Positions 1-8,517 of a DNA stretch of 64,000 nt are shown piece by piece. How positions within the stretch are numbered: position 1 is the first letter of the stretch; each line of letters starts with the position of its first letter. The stretch covers positions 44,638-108,637 of the forward strand of contig JAPPBY010000036.1 in NCBI GenBank assembly GCA_026702615.1, read 5' to 3'. Position numbers and translations under genes: made by a program. Under the pieces are notes generated by a model. That model was given only the letters and a program-made list of their open reading frames with translations, had not been told where the DNA came from and did not search any database. Source of the DNA: Chloroflexota bacterium (GTDB lineage: Bacteria > Chloroflexota > Dehalococcoidia > Tepidiformales > Tepidiformaceae).

Positions 1-28
1 CCTCGACCTCTAGCGTATCGTGCCGGCC

Positions 29-1000
29 ATGGCACGAATGAAGTTTGGCGTGGTTCTTCCCATGATCGGGTCGCTGGCGAGCACCGAGGCGATCGATGCC
101 GTGTGCGACAAGGCCGAGGAGGTCGGGATCGACTCGATCTGGGTGATCGACCACATCCTCCTGCCCTACAGCATCGGCGCGAAGTACCCGTACAACCTCA
201 CGGGGGAGTGGGCGGCGGGGCAGGGGCCGTGGTGGGACGCCTTCTCGGTCATGTCGTACGCGGCGGCGCGAACGAGCACGGTCGAGCTGGGGAGCTGCGT
301 CATCATCCTGCCGTACCGGCACCCGGTTCATACGGCCAAAATCGTGGCGACGATCGACCAGCTCTCCCGCGGGCGTGTGCAGTTCGGCATCGGCGTGGGC
401 TGGATGAAGGACGAGTTCGACAACCTCCAGCTGGACTCGTTCCACCACCGGGGCGCGCTGGTGAACGAGCAGATCGAAGTGTTCAAGGAAGTCTGGGCGA
501 ACGACCCGGCGTCTTTCGACGGGGGCTACTACCGCTTCAACGAAGTGAGCGTCACGCCGAAGCCCTACCAGAGCCCGCATCCGCCCCTGCTCGTTGGCGG
601 CAACACCAACGCCGCCCTCGAGCGCACAGCCGCGCTGTGTGACGGCTGGCTGGGGATCAGCTTGCGGCCCCAGCAGCTCGCCGAGCACCGCTCGCGGCTG
701 CTCCAGCGCTGCGAAGCGCACGACCGCGACGGGAGCGACATGCCCATCGCGATGCTGCACGGCATCAACCTCACGGACGACCCCGACCACCGCGCCACGC
801 TCGCCGACCACGAGCGAGCCCAGAGCGTGACGGGCACCACCGAGCAGGTCGTGGAGGAGCTGCGGGAGTTCGAGGAGGCGGGGCTGACGCACATCATCGC
901 CTCGGCCCGGCGTTTCGGGCGCCCCGGGGGCGGTCTGCAAGCGGTTCTGGACGGCCTGGACACACTCGCGCACGACATCATGCCGGCGGTCCGCAGCTAG
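29..1000 (+). CDS. LLM-class F420-dependent oxidoreductase
   Basis: Luciferase-like TIM-barrel oxidoreductase that probably uses reduced coenzyme F420; the substrate is unknown. The N-terminus (MKFGVVLPMIG), the barrel segment GIGVGWMKDEF and the later PPLLVGGN are typical of F420-dependent LLM proteins of about 300 residues. A GTG at 20 and ATGs at 29 and 38 are all possible starts; the family usually begins close to the ATG at 38. The presence of cofC at 14.2 kb supports F420 use in this organism. Family call is firm; cofactor is inferred from family. Confidence 0.85.
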   Translation: MARMKFGVVLPMIGSLASTEAIDAVCDKAEEVGIDSIWVIDHILLPYSIGAKYPYNLTGEWAAGQGPWWDAFSVMSYAAARTSTVELGSCVIILPYRHPVHTAKIVATIDQLSRGRVQFGIGVGWMKDEFDNLQLDSFHHRGALVNEQIEVFKEVWANDPASFDGGYYRFNEVSVTPKPYQSPHPPLLVGGNTNAALERTAALCDGWLGISLRPQQLAEHRSRLLQRCEAHDRDGSDMPIAMLHGINLTDDPDHRATLADHERAQSVTGTTEQVVEELREFEEAGLTHIIASARRFGRPGGGLQAVLDGLDTLAHDIMPAVRS

Positions 1001-1010
1001 GCCCTCCCGG

Positions 1011-1844
1011 CTAGATGGGGTGGGCGGTGAGGAACTGGACGCCCCGGGCGAGGACCTCGCCGGTGAAGACGGCGCCCATGCAGATGTAGAGGAGGCCGGT
1101 GGCGCTCTGCATGGAGCGAATCTGGGCGGTGCGGAGGGCGAGCACCGCAAGGACGAGGGCGAAGGCAAGCCCCACGCCGATGCGGAACCAGAAGAGCGGG
1201 TTGGCGAGCAGACCACCCTCGACTGGGTTGGCCGGGGTTGGGGTGATGCGCTCCGGAACGGCGGCGTTGACGACGAGCAGCAAGACCTGCACGGCGATGG
1301 TCACGATCAGGATCCAGGCGAGCTCGCGCATCGGGCGCGCGGGGAGGGTGCCCTCAGTCAGGTACCAGTGGCCCCAGGTCATCGAGGTGGAGACGGCCCC
1401 CATCGCGAGCGTGCCGGCGAGGAGCGCAAGGAGGACGCCGGCGTAGCCCCAGACCGGGGGCGAGAGCATCCCGGCGAGGAAGGCGACGCAGATCACCCCG
1501 ACGACGGAGCCTCCGATGGCGACGATGCGTCCGATGGGGTCCCAGCCCATGAAGACCATGAAGGCATAGAAGGCGGCTGTCCCCGTCACGACGAGCAGGA
1601 TATCCTGCATCGGGGCGAACCAGCCGGTGTCGATCAGGTAGCCGTCGACGTCGGGTCCGACGTTGACGGAGACGGCGAGCCAGTAGGCGAGTCCGGCGAC
1701 GATGGCGGCGAGGCCGGACATGGTCAGGACGAAACCGCGCGTGACGCCCCCGCGGAGGTCGGCGGCGAGCGTGACCCAGAGGCTGCCGATCGCCAGCTCG
1801 ATGAGGATGATGAGCAGGGTGTAGGGGAGCGCCTCGGCGTTCAC
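1011..1844 (-). CDS. Polytopic membrane protein of unknown function
   Basis: A 277-residue hydrophobic protein with about eight predicted membrane segments. The GTG at 1844 is chosen because the open frame upstream to 1973 encodes no plausible N-terminus, while VNAEALPYTLLIILIELAIG starts directly with a membrane helix. A conserved-looking MTWGHWYLTEG segment lies near the middle, and the C-terminus holds the last helix followed by LTAHPI. I do not recognise the family. It is convergent with the F420-type gene, with 10 bases between the stops, and divergent from the small coiled-coil gene. Confidence 0.6.
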   Translation of the reverse strand: MNAEALPYTLLIILIELAIGSLWVTLAADLRGGVTRGFVLTMSGLAAIVAGLAYWLAVSVNVGPDVDGYLIDTGWFAPMQDILLVVTGTAAFYAFMVFMGWDPIGRIVAIGGSVVGVICVAFLAGMLSPPVWGYAGVLLALLAGTLAMGAVSTSMTWGHWYLTEGTLPARPMRELAWILIVTIAVQVLLLVVNAAVPERITPTPANPVEGGLLANPLFWFRIGVGLAFALVLAVLALRTAQIRSMQSATGLLYICMGAVFTGEVLARGVQFLTAHPI

Positions 1845-1904
1845 GGCAGCGAGTGTAGCAGCGCGTCCACTTGGGGCCTGCGCGAGCCTGGAGATGGGGC
1901 GAGG

Positions 1905-1933
1905 TTGACAGGGCACACATTTCCTCACACAAT
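1905..1933 (+). promoter_or_regulatory. Sigma70-type promoter for the coiled-coil gene
   Basis: TTGACA at 1905-1910 (perfect -35) is followed, after exactly 17 bases, by CACAAT at 1928-1933 (4 of 6 to TATAAT). It lies 25 bases before the GTG at 1959, which is preceded by a purine-rich AGGGG. Confidence 0.6.
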
Positions 1934-1958
1934 TGCCTTGAACAATCAGGGGTGGTGG

Positions 1959-2330
1959 GTGACTGACGAACAATTCCAGGCGCTAAGCAGGTCGGTCGGA
2001 AATCTGGCGGTAGCGGTCGCCAACCTTCATTCCGATGTCGCGGACATGAAGGCCGATATCAGTACCCTGAAGTCGGATGTCGGTACCCTGAAGGCCGATG
2101 TCGGTGGCCTGAAGGCCGACGTGGGTACCCTGAAGGCCGATGTCGCTGCCCTGAAGGATTGGGGCGAGAACCAGGTGATGCCGTTTCTGCGTCACTTCGA
2201 CGACCGGCTTGCGGCTGTCGAGGGGCGGTTCTCGAACATCGAGGGTCGGCTCGCCACTTCGGAGATGCGGCAAGCGGTCATCGAGCAGATCGTCCACAAG
2301 GGGGACGGCCCCAGCCCCTTGCCGGCGTAG
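1959..2330 (+). CDS. Small coiled-coil protein with 7-residue repeats
   Basis: A 123-residue protein whose residues 20-65 are built of consecutive heptads of the form D-V-x-x-L-K-A, a strong coiled-coil pattern. At DNA level these are near-perfect 21-bp repeats (about 2040-2155). The C-terminal third has a second amphipathic stretch (RLAAVEGRFSNIEGRL). There is no signal peptide or membrane helix, so it is probably a cytoplasmic oligomer. The GTG at 1959 is chosen because it follows a good promoter and a purine-rich stretch. Function unknown; the repeat may be polymorphic in copy number. Confidence 0.55.
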   Translation: MTDEQFQALSRSVGNLAVAVANLHSDVADMKADISTLKSDVGTLKADVGGLKADVGTLKADVAALKDWGENQVMPFLRHFDDRLAAVEGRFSNIEGRLATSEMRQAVIEQIVHKGDGPSPLPA

Positions 2331-2402
2331 CAGCCGCCCTATCGTTCTCATCCTCGTGCGGTTTCTGCCGCGTCTTCGCTATCCTGCCCGGCGGAGGCGC
2401 GT

Positions 2403-4139
2403 GTGAACGACCAGGTCGTCTTGATTACGGGCGCGTCGCGGGGTTTCGGGGCCGAGGCGGCGCGGCGCATCGCGGCGCGGGGGAACCGGGTGGTCGCGAC
2501 AATGAGGAGTCCCGAGCGGGACGGCCCGGCGGTGGTGGCGGGGCTGGAGGACTGCATCACGGCGGTGCGGCTGGACGTGACCGACCCGGAAGGGGTCGAG
2601 CGGGTAGTGGGGGAGACGCTGGCCGGACACGGTCGCATCGACGTGCTCATCAACAACGCCGGGTACGGGCTCTACGGGCCGATCGAGGAGGTATCGGAGG
2701 AGCAGGTGTGGCGGCAGGTCGATACGAACGTGCTGGGGCAGTGGCGGCTGGCGAAGGCGGTACTCCCTTCGATGCGGGCCCAGGGGGCGGGGAAGATCGT
2801 GAACGTGAGCTCGCTGGCGGGGCGGGTGCCAGGGGCATGGCTGGGCATGTATGCGGCGGTGAAGCACGGCGTCGAGGGGATGTCAGAGGCGCTTCGTTTC
2901 GAGGTGGGCCACACGGGCGTGCAGGTGTGCATCCTCGAGCCGGGGATGTACGTGAGCGACTGGCAGACCGGGAGCCTGGACGTGGCGGCGCCACAGCTCG
3001 AGGGCCGCAGCGCCTACCAGGAGACCGTTGAAGCGGCGCTGGCGAACTTCCGGGCGCGGGCGAAGACGCGCCCGGCCTCGGGTTCGGTGGGGGTGGCCAT
3101 GACGGACATGGTGGAGCTGGAGCAACCGCTGCCGATGCGCTGGCCCGTTGGCGAGGACAGCACGCACCTGATCGAGTCGAGGCTGAGCACGACGGAGGCA
3201 GGGTGGGAAGCGCTGCGGCGGGCACAGACCCTGCGGACGTGGCGGCGTCCCGGGGAGCAGGGCGGCGAGGAGCGCGACTGGGGCGGCGAGAGCATCGTGC
3301 TCATCACGGGAGCGTCGCGGGGCTTCGGGGCGGCAGCGGCGCGGGAGTGCGCGGCGCGGGGGAACCTCGTGGCGGCCACGATGCGGAACGCCGAGCGGGA
3401 CGGGGCGGCAGTGCGGGAGGGGTTCGAGGACCGCATCGAGACCTTCGCGCTGGACGTGACGGACCCGGAGTCGGTCGCGGCAGGGGTGGAGGCGGCGGCG
3501 GAGCGGTTCGGGCGCATCGACGTGCTCGTGAACAACGCGGGCTACGGGCTCTACGGGCCGCTCGAGGACCTGAGCGAGGACGAGTGCCGGCGGCAGCTCG
3601 ATACGAACCTGCTGGGACAGTGGCGGATGCAGCAGGCCGTGCTGCCGGGGATGCGGGAGCAGGGGTGGGGCAAGATCGTGAACGTCAGCTCGCTCTCGGG
3701 GCAGGTGCCGCGAGCGACACGGGGGATGTACGCGGCCTCGAAGTTCGCCGTGGAAGCAATGTCGGAGGCGCTGGCGGACGAGGTGGCGCCGTTCGGCGTG
3801 CAGGTAACCATCCTGCAGCCGGGCCAGTACCGGAGCGACTGGCAGACGAGCAGCCTCGACGTGTGCGCGGCGGTACGCGAGGGGCGCAGCGCGTATCAGC
3901 CGGGGATCGAGCGCAAGCTCGAGGAGTTCCGCGCGGTGGCGGCGACGCGGCCGGGGTCGGATGCGGTGGGGATGGCGATCACCGATGGGGTCCAGCTGCA
4001 GCAGCGGCTTCCGATGCGCTGGCCGCTGGGGGAGGACGCCCTGCGGCTCATCCCGGCGCGGCGGACGACGCCCGACGACGTGTGGGAGCGGGATCGCCGA
4101 GCCGAGGGGTGGGGGTTCACCATGGAGGACATGGCCTAG
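2403..4139 (+). CDS. Tandem fusion of two short-chain dehydrogenase/reductase domains
   Basis: One 578-residue frame holds two complete classical SDR domains, about 1-285 and 296-578. Each has the dinucleotide site TGASRGFG (9-16; about 301-308), NNAGYGLYGP (84-93; about 376-385), a catalytic Ser, and the Tyr-x-x-x-Lys pair (Y150/K154; Y443/K447). Both halves therefore look active. The halves share long stretches such as VDT/LDTN-x-LGQWR and DWQT-S-SLDV, which points to internal duplication rather than fusion of unrelated SDRs. Start is a GTG preceded by GGAGG. Substrate unknown; an unusual length for an SDR, which is normally about 250 residues. Confidence 0.85.
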   Translation: MNDQVVLITGASRGFGAEAARRIAARGNRVVATMRSPERDGPAVVAGLEDCITAVRLDVTDPEGVERVVGETLAGHGRIDVLINNAGYGLYGPIEEVSEEQVWRQVDTNVLGQWRLAKAVLPSMRAQGAGKIVNVSSLAGRVPGAWLGMYAAVKHGVEGMSEALRFEVGHTGVQVCILEPGMYVSDWQTGSLDVAAPQLEGRSAYQETVEAALANFRARAKTRPASGSVGVAMTDMVELEQPLPMRWPVGEDSTHLIESRLSTTEAGWEALRRAQTLRTWRRPGEQGGEERDWGGESIVLITGASRGFGAAAARECAARGNLVAATMRNAERDGAAVREGFEDRIETFALDVTDPESVAAGVEAAAERFGRIDVLVNNAGYGLYGPLEDLSEDECRRQLDTNLLGQWRMQQAVLPGMREQGWGKIVNVSSLSGQVPRATRGMYAASKFAVEAMSEALADEVAPFGVQVTILQPGQYRSDWQTSSLDVCAAVREGRSAYQPGIERKLEEFRAVAATRPGSDAVGMAITDGVQLQQRLPMRWPLGEDALRLIPARRTTPDDVWERDRRAEGWGFTMEDMA

Positions 4140-4143
4140 GGCG

Positions 4144-5469
4144 CTACGGGGCGGCGAGCCGGAAGATACCGCGGAAGGTCACGAAATAGAGCTCGCCGTC
4201 GGCATCCTCGGCGAAGGACACGGCTTCGATCGGGCCCTTGTCCCAGAGCACAACGGGCTCGACAAAGCCTCGGGTGGCGGCGGTTTCGGCGTGGATGGCC
4301 GTGATGTGCCCGGTGCAGTAGTCGGTGTACACGTACCAGCCGTACAGGGCGGGGATGGCCTCGCCACGGTAGACGAGCCCCCCCGTGATGGAGCAACCGA
4401 CGGCGTGGGAGTATTCCCAGACGGGGAGGATGAGGCCGCTGCGGTCGCAGCCCGTCTCGGGATAGAAGCAGCGAGAACCCTCCATGGTCTTCCAGCCGTA
4501 GTTCCCTCCCCGCTCGATGATGCTGACCTCTTCGACGTCGTTCTGGCCGACGTCGCCTGCCCAGAGGAGGCCGGTCTCGCGGTCAAAGCTCATGCGCCAG
4601 GGGTTTCGCAGGCCGTAGGCCCAGATCTCGGGGAGAACGCCATCCTGGTCGAGGAAGGGGTTGTCGGGGGGGATGGCGTAGGGCTCGTCCCTGGTGGCGT
4701 TGCGCACGTCGATGCGGATGATCGTGCTGAGGTGGGTTCGGAGGTTCTGGCCGTGGCCGTGGGGGTCGTTGGCGGCGCCCCCGTCGCCGAGGCCGAGGTA
4801 GAGCATGCCGTCAGGTCCGAAGAGGACGGTGCCGCCGTTGTGATTGACGTACGGCTGACCGACCTCGAAGAGGGTCAACTCGCTGGCGGGATCGAACGCG
4901 AACGTCTCGCCCTGGCCGGTCGTGGCAAAGCGCGAGAGGCGGCTCACGCCTCGCGGTTCGGCCGCGCTGTAGAAGGCGTAGACGTAGCCGTTCGTACGGA
5001 AATCCGGGTCGAGGGCGATGGACAGCAGGCCATCCTCATTGCAGCACGCGGTGCTCTCGCGCTGGTCGTGGACGGTGTGCGGGGCGTCGTAGGGGCCACC
5101 TGGGGGAACGCCGAGGACGCGCCCCTCCTGCAGGACGATCAGGACGAGGTTCTGGGCAGGGAGGTGGACGAGGTCGATGGGGCGCTCGTACTCGGGGAGG
5201 CCGGGGAAGGCGGGGACGAGGACGGCAGCGGGGGGCTCGGCCGGTCGGTCGGGGGTCTCGGTCGGGTCGGGCGACGGGCTGGCGACAGCCGCCGTTCCCG
5301 TGGCGTCGGGAGTGGCGGCGGCGGTTGAGGCGGGTTCGGGCGAGGGTGAGGGCGCGCCGGTTGCCGGAGGCGTCCGGTCCGGCATGGACGAACCGCCGCA
5401 GGCCAGCAGGACGGCCCCTGCAAACAGGCCCGCGGCGAGCAGAAGCGGTCGCCGAGGGCCAGGGGTCAT
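4144..5469 (-). CDS. PQQ-dependent sugar dehydrogenase family lipoprotein
   Basis: A secreted, lipid-anchored six-bladed beta-propeller oxidoreductase of the soluble glucose/sorbosone dehydrogenase family, expected to oxidise sugars with PQQ. The lipobox is LLAC (Cys about 24), followed by a Pro/Ser/Thr/Ala-rich linker to about residue 80. Family blocks are clear: SIALDPDFRTNGYVY, LYLGLGDGGAANDPHGHGQN, WAYGLRNPWRMSFD, GDVGQNDVEEV and GGNYGWKTMEG. The start overlaps the stop of the upstream aminotransferase by 4 nt (ATGA), implying translational coupling. Electron acceptor and true substrate are unknown. Confidence 0.87.
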   Translation of the reverse strand: MTPGPRRPLLLAAGLFAGAVLLACGGSSMPDRTPPATGAPSPSPEPASTAAATPDATGTAAVASPSPDPTETPDRPAEPPAAVLVPAFPGLPEYERPIDLVHLPAQNLVLIVLQEGRVLGVPPGGPYDAPHTVHDQRESTACCNEDGLLSIALDPDFRTNGYVYAFYSAAEPRGVSRLSRFATTGQGETFAFDPASELTLFEVGQPYVNHNGGTVLFGPDGMLYLGLGDGGAANDPHGHGQNLRTHLSTIIRIDVRNATRDEPYAIPPDNPFLDQDGVLPEIWAYGLRNPWRMSFDRETGLLWAGDVGQNDVEEVSIIERGGNYGWKTMEGSRCFYPETGCDRSGLILPVWEYSHAVGCSITGGLVYRGEAIPALYGWYVYTDYCTGHITAIHAETAATRGFVEPVVLWDKGPIEAVSFAEDADGELYFVTFRGIFRLAAP

Positions 5470-6641
5470 GAGTCGAGGCGGGAGGCAGCCACGTCGAGCG
5501 CGGCACCGACATCTGCCTGAAACCCGTGCTCGCGCAGCAGCCGGCCAAGGGACGCCAGGAAGAAGAGCACGTTGCCGGCGGTCGACGACTCGCCCATGAG
5601 ACCCACTCGCCAGATGCGACCGCCGAGCTCCCCGATGCCGCCGCCTACCTCGATGCCGAAGCGCTGCAGAAGGGCGCCGCGGATGTCGGTATCGGTGATG
5701 CCTTCCGGGATGCGCACGGTGGTGAGGACGGGGAGGCGGTGGTCGGCATCGGCGTGGAGGGTTAGGCCCATCGCCTCAAGCCCGGCCTGGAGGGCGCGGC
5801 CGTTGCTCTCGTGGCGGTGCCAGCGGGCCTCGAGACCCTCCTCGAGGACGAGCGCGAGGGCGCGGTGGAGGGCGTAGGTCATGGAGATGGGGGAGGTGTG
5901 GTGGTAAGCGCGACGGCTGTCCCAGTAGGCCTCGAGGAGGTTGAGGTCCAGGTACCAGCTGTTGGAGGGCGCCTCGCGGGCCTGGATGGCGCTCCAGGCG
6001 GCGGGGGAGAGGGTGACGGGGGAGGCGCCGGGAGGCGCGGAGAGGCACTTCTGCGTGCCCGAATAGGCGGCATCAACGCCCCACTCGTCGATCTCGACGG
6101 GGACGCCGCCGAGGGAGGTGACGCAGTCGAGAAGCAGCAGGGCGCCGTGCTCCTTGCAGAGCGCGGAGATGGCTTCGACGGGCTGGCGGACGCCGGTGGA
6201 CGTCTCGGCGTGGACGACCGCGACAAGCTTGGTGGGGGCGGCGCGGAGCTCGCGCTCGATGGCCTCGGGGGGAATGGGGGAGCCCCAGGGGGCGGTGACG
6301 ATGGTGACCTCCGCGCCGGTGCGGGCAGCCATCTGGGAGATGCGATCGCCGAAGTAGCCGCAGATGCCGATGATGGCGCGGTCGCCCGGCTGGAGCAGGT
6401 TCATGACGGTCGCTTCCATGCCACTGGTGCCCGTGCCGGGCGTGGCGAGGGTGACCTCGTTCTCGGTGCGGAGCACCTGGCGCATCATCTGCTGGCACTC
6501 GTCCATGATGCGGATGAACTCGGGGTCGAGGTGGCCCAGGAGCGGGAGACCCATGGCGGCAAGCACGCTCGTATCGGCGCCGCTGGGGCCGGGGCCCATG
6601 AGGACGCGCTTGGGGGGATCAAGGGAAGGAATCTCGGTCAT
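5466..6641 (-). CDS. Class V aminotransferase (alanine/serine-glyoxylate type)
   Basis: PLP-dependent fold-type I aminotransferase, 391 residues, the usual length for the alanine-glyoxylate/serine-glyoxylate group. The PLP lysine is K198 in SGTQKCLSAPPG and the ring-nitrogen aspartate is D172 in LLDCVTSLGGVP. The N-terminal MGPGPSGADTSVLAAMG and the GTGTSGMEATVMNLL block are characteristic. It transfers the amino group of alanine or serine to glyoxylate or pyruvate, linking glycine, serine and glyoxylate metabolism. A TAGCAT box sits 6 nt before the ATG, suggesting leaderless initiation. The next gene overlaps by 4 nt. Confidence 0.87.
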   Translation of the reverse strand: MTEIPSLDPPKRVLMGPGPSGADTSVLAAMGLPLLGHLDPEFIRIMDECQQMMRQVLRTENEVTLATPGTGTSGMEATVMNLLQPGDRAIIGICGYFGDRISQMAARTGAEVTIVTAPWGSPIPPEAIERELRAAPTKLVAVVHAETSTGVRQPVEAISALCKEHGALLLLDCVTSLGGVPVEIDEWGVDAAYSGTQKCLSAPPGASPVTLSPAAWSAIQAREAPSNSWYLDLNLLEAYWDSRRAYHHTSPISMTYALHRALALVLEEGLEARWHRHESNGRALQAGLEAMGLTLHADADHRLPVLTTVRIPEGITDTDIRGALLQRFGIEVGGGIGELGGRIWRVGLMGESSTAGNVLFFLASLGRLLREHGFQADVGAALDVAASRLDS

Positions 6642-6647
6642 TGGCCC

Positions 6648-6653
6648 ATGCTA
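6648..6653 (-). promoter_or_regulatory. Leaderless -10 box for the aminotransferase
   Basis: TAGCAT on the minus strand, 6 nt before the ATG at 6641, with no Shine-Dalgarno sequence between. Matches the TANNNT-N6-ATG pattern seen at many other genes here. Confidence 0.5.
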
Positions 6654-6678
6654 ACGGCTGGGCCTGCTACGGAATCCT

Positions 6679-7458
6679 CTACGGGCCCTCGCTCACAGCG
6701 ATGAAGACGCCGCGACCGGGCTCCTGCTCAACACCGGCGGTGGGGGCCTGCTCGAAGACCGTTCCGCGGGGGTACTGCTCGTTGCGGTCCGTCACGACGG
6801 TCACAACGAAGCCGGCCTCCTCGACGGCACGGCGGGCGATGTCCTCCGGCTGGCCAATGACGTCGGGCACGACGCCGCGCTGGACGTCGAGGCCACTGGC
6901 GGCGGTATCCGCCGTGGCTTCGGAGGTGGCTGCGGAGGTAGTGGTGGCGGGGGTGAGCGACCCGTCGCCGTTCCCGCCGCCAAGGTTGGCAATGACGATC
7001 GCGAGGACGACGACGAGCGCAGTGACGCCGACGGCGATGGCGGCGATGACCCCGGTTCGGGCGAAGGAGGTGGGGCCGGCGCCGATGCGGCGGGTGGGGA
7101 TGGCGACACCGATATCGACGCCGATCATGGGTTCTTCGGGGACGCGCGAGCCGAAGAGGGCGGAGGGGCCGCGACCGGAGCGGTCTTCCTGGCTCGGCGG
7201 GCGGGAGGGGGAGCCTGGCGGGGGCGTGTCCTGGGGAAAGCGCGCCAGCAGCGGGGCCGTCTCGACACCAAGGTACTGGGAGTAGGAGCGGAGGAAGCCT
7301 CGTGCGTAGACGGGCGCGGGGATGATGTCGAAGCGCTCATCCTCGAGGGCCTGGAGGTAGCGGCGGGATATCCGGGTATCGCGCTCGGCGTCTTCGAGGG
7401 AAAGGCCGCGCTGCTCGCGAGCCCCGATCAGCCGCTCACCGATGCCGAGGCCGCTCAT
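6679..7458 (-). CDS. RodZ-like HTH membrane protein with PASTA domain
   Basis: A 259-residue single-pass protein. Residues 1-75 form an HTH_25/RodZ-type domain (MSGLGIGERLIGAREQRGLS; YLQALEDERFDIIPAPVYARGFLRSY). A membrane helix follows at about 145-170 (GVIAAIAVGVTALVVVLAIV). The extracellular tail carries one PASTA-like domain (VPDVIGQPEDIARRAVEEAGF). PASTA modules bind peptidoglycan precursors and RodZ-type HTH domains contact MreB, so a role in cell shape or wall sensing is likely. The ATG at 7458 is preferred over 7488 because it starts the HTH directly. HTH-plus-PASTA is an uncommon combination. Confidence 0.75.
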   Translation of the reverse strand: MSGLGIGERLIGAREQRGLSLEDAERDTRISRRYLQALEDERFDIIPAPVYARGFLRSYSQYLGVETAPLLARFPQDTPPPGSPSRPPSQEDRSGRGPSALFGSRVPEEPMIGVDIGVAIPTRRIGAGPTSFARTGVIAAIAVGVTALVVVLAIVIANLGGGNGDGSLTPATTTSAATSEATADTAASGLDVQRGVVPDVIGQPEDIARRAVEEAGFVVTVVTDRNEQYPRGTVFEQAPTAGVEQEPGRGVFIAVSEGP

Positions 7459-7549
7459 CGCGCCACTCCAGAGAGGGGACGGTAACACTCAGGGGCAAGG
7501 GGAGCCAAACACCGGAAGCGGGCTCGCCGCTGGGAGATCTGAATGTGTT

Positions 7550-8443
7550 TCAGCTCACGGTGAAGGTGTCGAGCTGGTGGCGCTTCACCTCGGCCATGAC
7601 CTTCGCGCCGACGGCCTCATCGGGCTCGACGACAGGGAGGCGGGGGGCGCCGATATCGACGCCAAGCTGGCGGAGGACGTAGCGGATGGTGCTGGGGCTG
7701 CCGTTGAGGAAGCACGCATCGGTGAGGGGCACGAGCGGGCGGTGGATGTCGGCGGCGGCGGCGAGGTCGCCGGCGAGGACGTGATCGAGCATGGCGCGCT
7801 GGCGACCCGCGACGATGTGAGCGGTGACGCTGATGGCCCCGTAGGCGCCCATGCACCAGAGGTGGAAGTTGTCGTTGTCGTTGCCGCTCCAGATGCGGAA
7901 GTCGGGCTTCGCCTCCAGCACGCGGGCGGTCGCGTGGAGGTCGCCGTTGGCCTCCTTGTTGCCGGCGATGTTGGGAATCTCGGCAAGCTGCAGGAGCGTA
8001 TCGACGGTGAGGTTGACGCCGGTGCGGCCGGGCACGTTGTAGACGATGACGGGGAGGCTGGTGCTTTCGGCGATCTGGCGGAAGTGCTCGATGATGCCGG
8101 CCTGAGGGGGACGCAGGTAGTAGGGGGCAACGGCGAGGATGGCGTCCGCGCCGGCGGCCTCGGCGCGCTTCGCGAGCTTGACGGAGTGGTGGGTGTCGTT
8201 GGTGCCGGCGCCGGCGACGACGGTGCCGCCATCGCCAAGCTCCTGCTTGGTCTCCTCCCAGAGGCGAGCCTTCTCGTCGTCGCTCAGGAGGGGGGACTCG
8301 CCGGTGGTGCCGGTCACGACGACGCCCTCGTTTCCGGCGCGGACGAGGGAGGCGGCGAGGCGGCGGGCGAGGGCGTAATCGACCTCGCCCCCAGCGGTGT
8401 AGGGGGTAACCATGGCGGTAAGGAGTCGGCCGATCGTGGACAT
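7550..8443 (-). CDS. dapA: 4-hydroxy-tetrahydrodipicolinate synthase
   Basis: Condenses pyruvate with aspartate semialdehyde in lysine/diaminopimelate synthesis. 297 residues from the ATG at 8443, the normal DapA length. The Schiff-base lysine is K163 (IAGNKEANGDL), the catalytic tyrosine Y135 (VIVYNVPGRTG), and the GTTGE motif lies at 45-49. GGAG about 10 nt upstream fixes this start; the frame continues upstream to 8575 without family similarity. As in other DapA-family proteins, an alternative aldolase function cannot be excluded from sequence alone. Confidence 0.88.
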   Translation of the reverse strand: MSTIGRLLTAMVTPYTAGGEVDYALARRLAASLVRAGNEGVVVTGTTGESPLLSDDEKARLWEETKQELGDGGTVVAGAGTNDTHHSVKLAKRAEAAGADAILAVAPYYLRPPQAGIIEHFRQIAESTSLPVIVYNVPGRTGVNLTVDTLLQLAEIPNIAGNKEANGDLHATARVLEAKPDFRIWSGNDNDNFHLWCMGAYGAISVTAHIVAGRQRAMLDHVLAGDLAAAADIHRPLVPLTDACFLNGSPSTIRYVLRQLGVDIGAPRLPVVEPDEAVGAKVMAEVKRHQLDTFTVS

Positions 8444-8517
8444 GATGCGCTCCAAAACGTGAACGCTCAGTCTATCGCTCCGGAGGCGGGAGCGGCACCG
8501 GCAGGGGGGTGGGGAGG

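Noticed and set aside
1020..1958. Long plus-strand open frame ahead of the coiled-coil protein
   Set aside because: Shadow of the minus-strand membrane protein; low-complexity Glu/Asp/Gly composition and no ribosome binding site. Only the part from GTG 1959 is plausible.
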